Source: Tigriopus japonicus
Lineage: Eukaryota; Arthropoda; Copepoda; Harpacticoida; Harpacticidae
DNA length: 64,000 bases
NCBI GenBank assembly: GCA_010645155.1
Contig: CM021314.1
Coordinates: 7,179,148-7,243,147, forward strand
Direction: 5' to 3'
Shown: positions 58,945 to 64,000 of the stretch, in pieces
Layout: each line of letters opens with the position of its first letter
Numbering within the stretch: the stretch's first letter is position 1
Notes under the pieces: generated by a model
What the model saw: only the letters and a program-made list of their open reading frames with translations
The model's database searches: none
Told to the model about the DNA's origin: nothing
Made by a program: the position numbers and the translations under genes

Positions 58945-60555
58945 TATTTTTTTAACATTATCTCAAATCAATATATAATTTGACCAATACATTTTTTTCA
59001 TAAAATATCTCAGGTCTTTTTAGTTAAATGTCAATGCTAATTTGGTATGTGTCATTCTAGCTTTGGAGTGGAGGAAGGCAGACTTTATTTCCTTTCGTGA
59101 TTTTCTTGGTCTTAAGGGTAAAAGGCACGTATATGGTTATAACGACTTCTAATTTAAAACTGGAAACGAGCAATCCAAATGTATAAAAAGACCAAAACAC
59201 AATAAATAAAGTGCTTTTGACTACGATTTAAGATATTTTTCTAAGACGTTTGGTGAAATAAGTGGAAATTTATTTTAGGTGTTATGGTTCAAATAAAACG
59301 AAACATTTTGAAGCCTATGAGCTTGGGCCATTTCAATCCGTCAATAGTTTGTTGAAGATACAAGTAAATCTCGATTGAACGATGTTGTCCGTCACCCCAA
59401 AATATATCGTTAAATCGAGATATCACTGTAATGTGTTTTTGCATATTGTTCACATCTCATCACCATCCGGAGCAAGATAAAACATCTTAACCAGCATTTA
59501 CAAAGCAAAAGCGCTTTTTTGTCGATAACTCAATAGCTATTGACTAATTCCTTCGTTTTTTGTAATTATAAGTTGAATTTCAACTCACATCCTCCAGCTG
59601 TGCCGAGCACGGCTTTTGACGTATGTTTTCGATAATGGAAGTGGAATTTGTAATACGTGTACATTGACATAAAGGAGGTCTAATTGAAGTCCTGTCATTG
59701 GAACGTACAAATCCTACTTATATCAGAGACGTGCAGAGCTCTAATGGGGACTAATAGCTACGATTCGTCAATGAGATGAAGCAAAAAAAGATCGTTGGAG
59801 GTTAAATGCATTGGGGTGCGCTTGAAGTCTTGATTCTTTTCAATGGCATAATCATATCTGCCAATTGATGGATTTCAAGAATGGAAAAGCCCAGACGCAT
59901 TCAACACACTGTTGAACTTTGTCAAAGCATCACGCGCACAATATAAACACAAATTTCAAAAGTTAGTAATGACAAAAACATTATAGAAACCTCTATGCTT
60001 CCGTTTCATTCCCCTGATTGAGGGTCATCGACCCGGTTTCTCAAATTCAAGGAAAGTTATGTGCCATGTCTCATCAGTGGGTGATGCTACATTAAGATAC
60101 AACAATAGTGTTTGTTGGCCTAATTTATGACACAACAAACAATGGAAAAGAATTGACCATAATCAGGACGGTTTTCAGAATTTTGGATAGGCTCACGAAA
60201 ATTCTGTTGCTAGAAGATGAAGCAAGTAAATCTTGTAGGCTAGCACGTGCGAAAATTTTCCAAGGTTGCGTGATTACATTCTGATGAAACTATTTTCCAT
60301 GTAATCTAACTTGCCATATTCCGACCAAAAATCACAAATGACATTAAACTTATTTTAACCAAAACGACATAAGTTTGTCCTAAATCCAGATATATCGATT
60401 TTTAAGAGTAAGGGACGAGACCTTTAGAAATAGCTAATGAGAAATGTAAGGAAAGAGAGTCTGATCAAAAGATTTTTAGTAGTCTTTGTTTTTTTTGCAT
60501 TTTGACACACCCAAGAGACATGGGTACTTAAGCAACAATTAGCATTCCAAATGCG
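58945..60555. other. AT-rich intergenic region
   Basis: Apart from the tiny MITE at 59361-59428 I see no gene or RNA here. Confidence 0.4.
59361..59428. mobile_element. 68-bp pogo/Tigger-like mini-element
   Basis: CAAGTAAATCTCGATTGAACGAT faces the complement of CAGTGATATCTCGATTTAACGAT across a short centre, with TA on both sides (59359-59360 and 59429-59430). The CTCGATTTAACG motif is typical of pogo/Tigger termini. Confidence 0.55.
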
Positions 60556-60561
60556 GACAAA

Positions 60562-61080
60562 ATGAAACCACATTCGTGTAAAAAATATTGTAAAGATTTC
60601 CGTAGCAGCAGAATGCATATTTTATGCATGATCATCGTTGACATCTCGTATTGGAAGAGACTCCAGAATTTAGGACTGAGAATTATCCAGAGAAGGTATG
60701 AAAGGTATCAGAAACTGCATGTCTTCAAGAGTATTCGTGGGCTTTGTTCTAAACCAGGATTTAAGGTCAGTTGTGGTGACAGTAGAAGCTTTACTTGTGC
60801 TCGGAGAGCACGTCCAAATCCCAAGGAATCCAGGTTAGTTCGATCAATGAAGTCCTCCTCTCTTCTTTATCGGGCTCCTTCTTTGTTCAATTTGTTGCCC
60901 ATTAGTCTTCATCGGGAATATGTACGAGCTGATCCTCTAACAGCTGTTAAAGCAAGGATAGATAGTTTTTTAAATACTATTCCTGATCAACTCTTTATTC
61001 AAGCTTTGTCAAGACCTACCAACAGTAATTCCAAAACAGACCACATTTCATATAATTTTTTTGTATTTATATGTTCATGA
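60562..61080 (+). pseudogene. Non-LTR retrotransposon reverse-transcriptase C-terminal relic
   Basis: A frame ending at 61080 contains WKRLQNLGLRIIQRRYERYQ, KLHVFKSIRGL, SRLVRSMKSSSLLYRAPSLF, NLLPISLHR and IDSFLNTIPDQ. This is the characteristic tail of animal LINE (RTE/jockey-like) polyproteins after the reverse-transcriptase domain. The upstream domains are absent here, so it is a 5'-truncated copy. The frame is intact only from about 60562; the true homology starts near 60645. Confidence 0.7.
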
Positions 61081-61084
61081 TTTA

Positions 61085-62225
61085 AATCTTTAAAGGGAAT
61101 GACATTATTTGTAGCGGTAGTCAAAATTCCGCTTCTGTTGCTGAAGTTATTGGATTGAAAATAAAGCGCAATTTTTTTCCCAAAATTTATTCTTTTAAAG
61201 AATGATAATGAATTAATAATAATAATTGATGAAATTATGATAATTAATTAATGATAGTTAATTAATTAATGCAAGACCAAGTTATTGCTTTAGCATGTAT
61301 TTGTCGTTTCTTACGGTGTATTCACAAAAAATGTTACTTTTATTTAACCCCCTCATGAAATTTTAATATTAATACCACATTATCATAAAATCCATAATTG
61401 TGCATTTTCATCAATGAAAAATTTCTCCTTTTGTTCAGCCTCATAACAAACGGTTTGAATTAGTTCAGCTAGTGTCGCAGATTTTTATCCGCACCCTGTG
61501 TCAAAGCTAGTTCAAGAAAAGTTCTCAAAAAGTGGGGAGCATTACTACATTTTCTGAATTTGGGGGTAGATAGAAACAAGGGCTTAGACGACGACGATTC
61601 GATAGTTCAGTAGCTGATTGGTGAGTGGTGGCAACCATTTGGAATTGAAGCATAGTTCCATGAAGAACGAGCAAGCCATCGAGTCACATAATACAGACAC
61701 ATACACACAGAGAAACACACACCAAGCAACTCTGAGGGGACGGAATCAAATTTGTAACTTTTGGATGTAATAAGCTGTTTGAGAGCCTATAATTTTGGGT
61801 TAGTCGATCAGTTCGTTCGATTTTGGCTCCGTGACAGTTATTGCCTCCATGGTGAAGGTTTGTTCAACTAAGAGCAAGAAGGAGATCGAACAGACGAGGC
61901 GAGAAATCATTCATGAACAAAATCTACTTGGAAGCTTGCCAAATGACAGCCAAGCATTAAAATTGGGAAAATTCAGACAGGTTTCGGTGACGATTGAAAT
62001 CGGTTGGCGGTTTTCCTTCTCTCATTGCATTCAATAACTGACAAATGAAACAAAACAACTTTGATTTTCAAAAAATAATGCTCGTATTTATGGTATGAAA
62101 ATAGGCAAAACAAGTGAAAAGCTTGCACCGATTGTTTTTGGTCAAGAAGTTACGTGTGGAAATTGACGTAATTTTTGTCAAGAAGGTGACGAAAAAAATA
62201 CCTTTTTAATGTCACATACGCGAAC
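61085..62225. other. AT-rich DNA, no gene recognised
   Basis: It includes an AT microsatellite-like block (AATAAT/TTAATTAA units) at about 61200-61280. A 68-codon frame at 61831 has a helical charged start but no recognised domain. Confidence 0.4.
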
Positions 62226-62230
62226 TGATT

Positions 62231-62301
62231 TGTGGCAAGTTATATTTATGTTAGACACGGAATAAAAAATTCCGTGTCTACCATAAATATAACTTGCCAC
62301 A
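62231..62301. repeat. 71-bp hairpin palindrome
   Basis: TGTGGCAAGTTATATTTATG...ACACGGAAT pairs with its complement ATTCCGTGT...CATAAATATAACTTGCCACA. The arms are about 32 nt with one mismatch and a loop of a few A. It could be a tiny MITE or a transcribed hairpin. Confidence 0.8.
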
Positions 62302-62309
62302 TATAACTT

Positions 62310-64000
62310 GAAAAAAGAAATTTAAAATTTGCCTCCAATTCCAAATTCGTTCTAATTTTGGTTAGTTTTAATAAGTAGCACAAAATTTTGTTGAACAATT
62401 TCAGGCTTAAGCGAAAAGAACAATTAACACAAAATTTGCTTATTTTTATATGTTTCATCATTTTTGCTAATAGTCCTATAATAATACTTTCTTGCGTGCT
62501 GTTCATACATCTCATGTATATTTTATAGCACCCGTTTTAGGCAAAACATATTTGATTTGAAAAAATCCTCTGATTTATGTTGGAATTTTACAAATCGTCT
62601 ATCAAAACCTTGCAAATCAAATCAGAATCGAAGAGAAATAAATGTCCTAGGATATGAGAGTGCCAATTTCGATCCGAGTGTCATTTGTCAAAATTATCTT
62701 GGGTGAGAAATTGTGGGTGCGAAAATGAGTGTGTGACATGACATTAGCAGATGAGAAGAGGAGGGGCTCTCATTGGCCCAAGAGGGCGGTACTCAACGAA
62801 CCACGGACGGATATGGCTCATGTGAATGTTTGCTCGTCAAAATACCCAATTTCCCGGTTCAGCTTTGTTTGACTTGCCAAGCAAGCCACTCAACAACATG
62901 ACATTCATTTTACGCACTTCGAAGTCGAGAGAAAACCATTTCCATGGCAGAGGATGATAGTTTGGTTTGGCCAACTATAAGGTGTCTTTTTGATACTAGT
63001 TGTTTTGGTTGGGATGATGATGAAGATGGCGACGACGAGGTTGTAGCTCGAAGCTGTCCATCAAAAGCGTTTGAATGGAGATTGGGGAGTCCTTGATGAA
63101 TGGCCACTTCAATGATTGCAGACCAGCATCTACGGAGATGGATTTCACTTGACATAAGAGGCCAAAATTGCTATCATTAAATATAGATGCAACCCAACTA
63201 GCCTCCTCTGACTTCTTAAAGTTACAGTGGCTCAATTGGTTCCCTCAACATTAAGTTAGTTACACTCGCTATTATAAACGATTCAAAGAAACGGCCCTAA
63301 TCAAACGACGGAGCTCATTGCCCATTCTGGATTTCCCCATTCGAGAGATTGAGTCCAACTTTTTGCCTTCAAGTCGACATCACATTTCCATCAGAGGAAC
63401 TTAATTATTCATGTGTCTCTTTTGGAGGATTGCACTCCTCATTGTCATGATCATCCTGGCGGAGATTGGAGTGTCTGTCACGACATAAATGACATCTGGG
63501 CGCTTTTGTCATCACTTTTTGTATTCCGTGTCAAAGAAGTCAATTTACGTTGACCCGGAGGGCAATTTTGGAGCCCAAATGATGGTTGGCTCGATGGTTG
63601 TTGCCCTCTTGCATGTAGTATGCCAGCCTCGTTTGATGGAAGATCCACGACATCCTGAACGCACGAGATCAAATTCAATCATTACTTGAACCAAAGATGA
63701 CATTGAGTGTCTGAAGGAAAAACGACCTGGCTGAACTTGGATTGACTTTCTCAGGTTAAAAAAGACTTCGGCATTCGGATGAAGACGAGAAGGATGGTAG
63801 TTTAGTTTGATTTCTAGAAATGACTTTTGTCGAGTCTTGATTGGACCGAAGAAAATCATGAGCTTTCATGTTTGAGTCTTTGTATTAAGAATTAGTAGAC
63901 AAGTAGTAACTTCAACAAAAGACAAAATAGTGTAATCAAAAGGTTGAAAACATGTTAAGGTTTATAACAATGTTTATTGCGAGAAGACTCTCATGCGACA
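62310..64000. other. No gene recognised
   Basis: Only short overlapping frames occur here. None has a recognisable motif, and the window ends without a partial gene that I can support. Confidence 0.4.

Noticed and set aside
62910..63859. Several 66-104-codon frames at the right edge
   Set aside because: They overlap on opposite strands and lack motifs, signals or splice structure.
1..64000. CRISPR arrays, operons or viral insertions
   Set aside because: No regularly spaced direct repeats, no tightly packed bacterial-style genes, and no recognisable viral protein were found.

Overview
Eukaryotic nuclear DNA, most likely from an arthropod and perhaps a crustacean such as a copepod. The evidence is spliced genes with GT-AG introns (mostly 50-400 bp, a few longer), AATAAA signals, a sigma-class glutathione S-transferase with a charged N-terminal extension, secreted and PAN-type proteins, and many short cut-and-paste DNA transposon remnants. 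There are no operons and no CRISPR arrays. Exon structures below were built by hand from reading frame, splice sites and matching intron phase; none has been checked against transcripts.

Layout. 1-4.5 kb: no gene recognised. 4.8-6.2 kb (minus): a four-exon sigma-type GST whose 114-bp last intron consists mostly of a tRNA-Ala(CGC) gene on the opposite strand. 6.2-20.1 kb: a long stretch without a convincing gene, possibly intron or UTR of its neighbours, with two small MITEs near 13 kb. 20.1-21.1 kb (minus): a large exon of a SAMD5-like SAM-domain protein. 22.4-27.7 kb (minus): a seven-exon SLC28/CNT-type nucleoside transporter homologue whose signature motifs are eroded; its introns hold a hAT MITE with a perfect 8-bp target duplication and a foldback element. 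29.3-30.4 kb: a pogo-like non-autonomous element.

30.6-39.5 kb (plus): a cluster of three paralogous secreted proteins with beta/gamma-crystallin-like segments. Two have identical exon lengths (288 aa) and the third has lost or never gained an intron (303 aa). Decayed Tc1/mariner and PIF/Harbinger transposases and several palindromes lie between them. 39.6-40.9 kb (minus): an adenosine-deaminase-like gene, convergent with the third paralogue and head-to-head, 9 bp apart, with a MULE-type transposase gene (41-44.8 kb, plus) that carries a SWIM-like and a PHD-type zinc motif and one in-frame stop at an exon end. 46.5 kb (plus): a small ABM-domain protein.

47.2-50.9 kb: a 3.7-kb palindrome made of two inverted copies of one transposon. 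51-53 kb: diverged direct repeats. 53.6-55.8 kb (plus): an eight-exon papain-family cysteine protease with a TATA box and a cysteine-containing tail. 56.4-57.3 kb: a hAT-type element full of AGACGAAWAAA repeats. 58.4-58.9 kb (plus): a small secreted PAN/apple-like protein. 60.6-61.1 kb: a LINE reverse-transcriptase C-terminal relic. From there to 64 kb I see only AT-rich DNA and one hairpin.

The host genes do not form one pathway. Two plausibly touch nucleosides (the CNT homologue and the deaminase), but they are about 12 kb apart with unrelated genes between them. The most unusual features are the crystallin-like secreted cluster with signs of gene conversion, the tRNA-filled GST intron, the motif-less CNT homologue, the MULE-SWIM-PHD gene with a single stop, and the giant palindrome.
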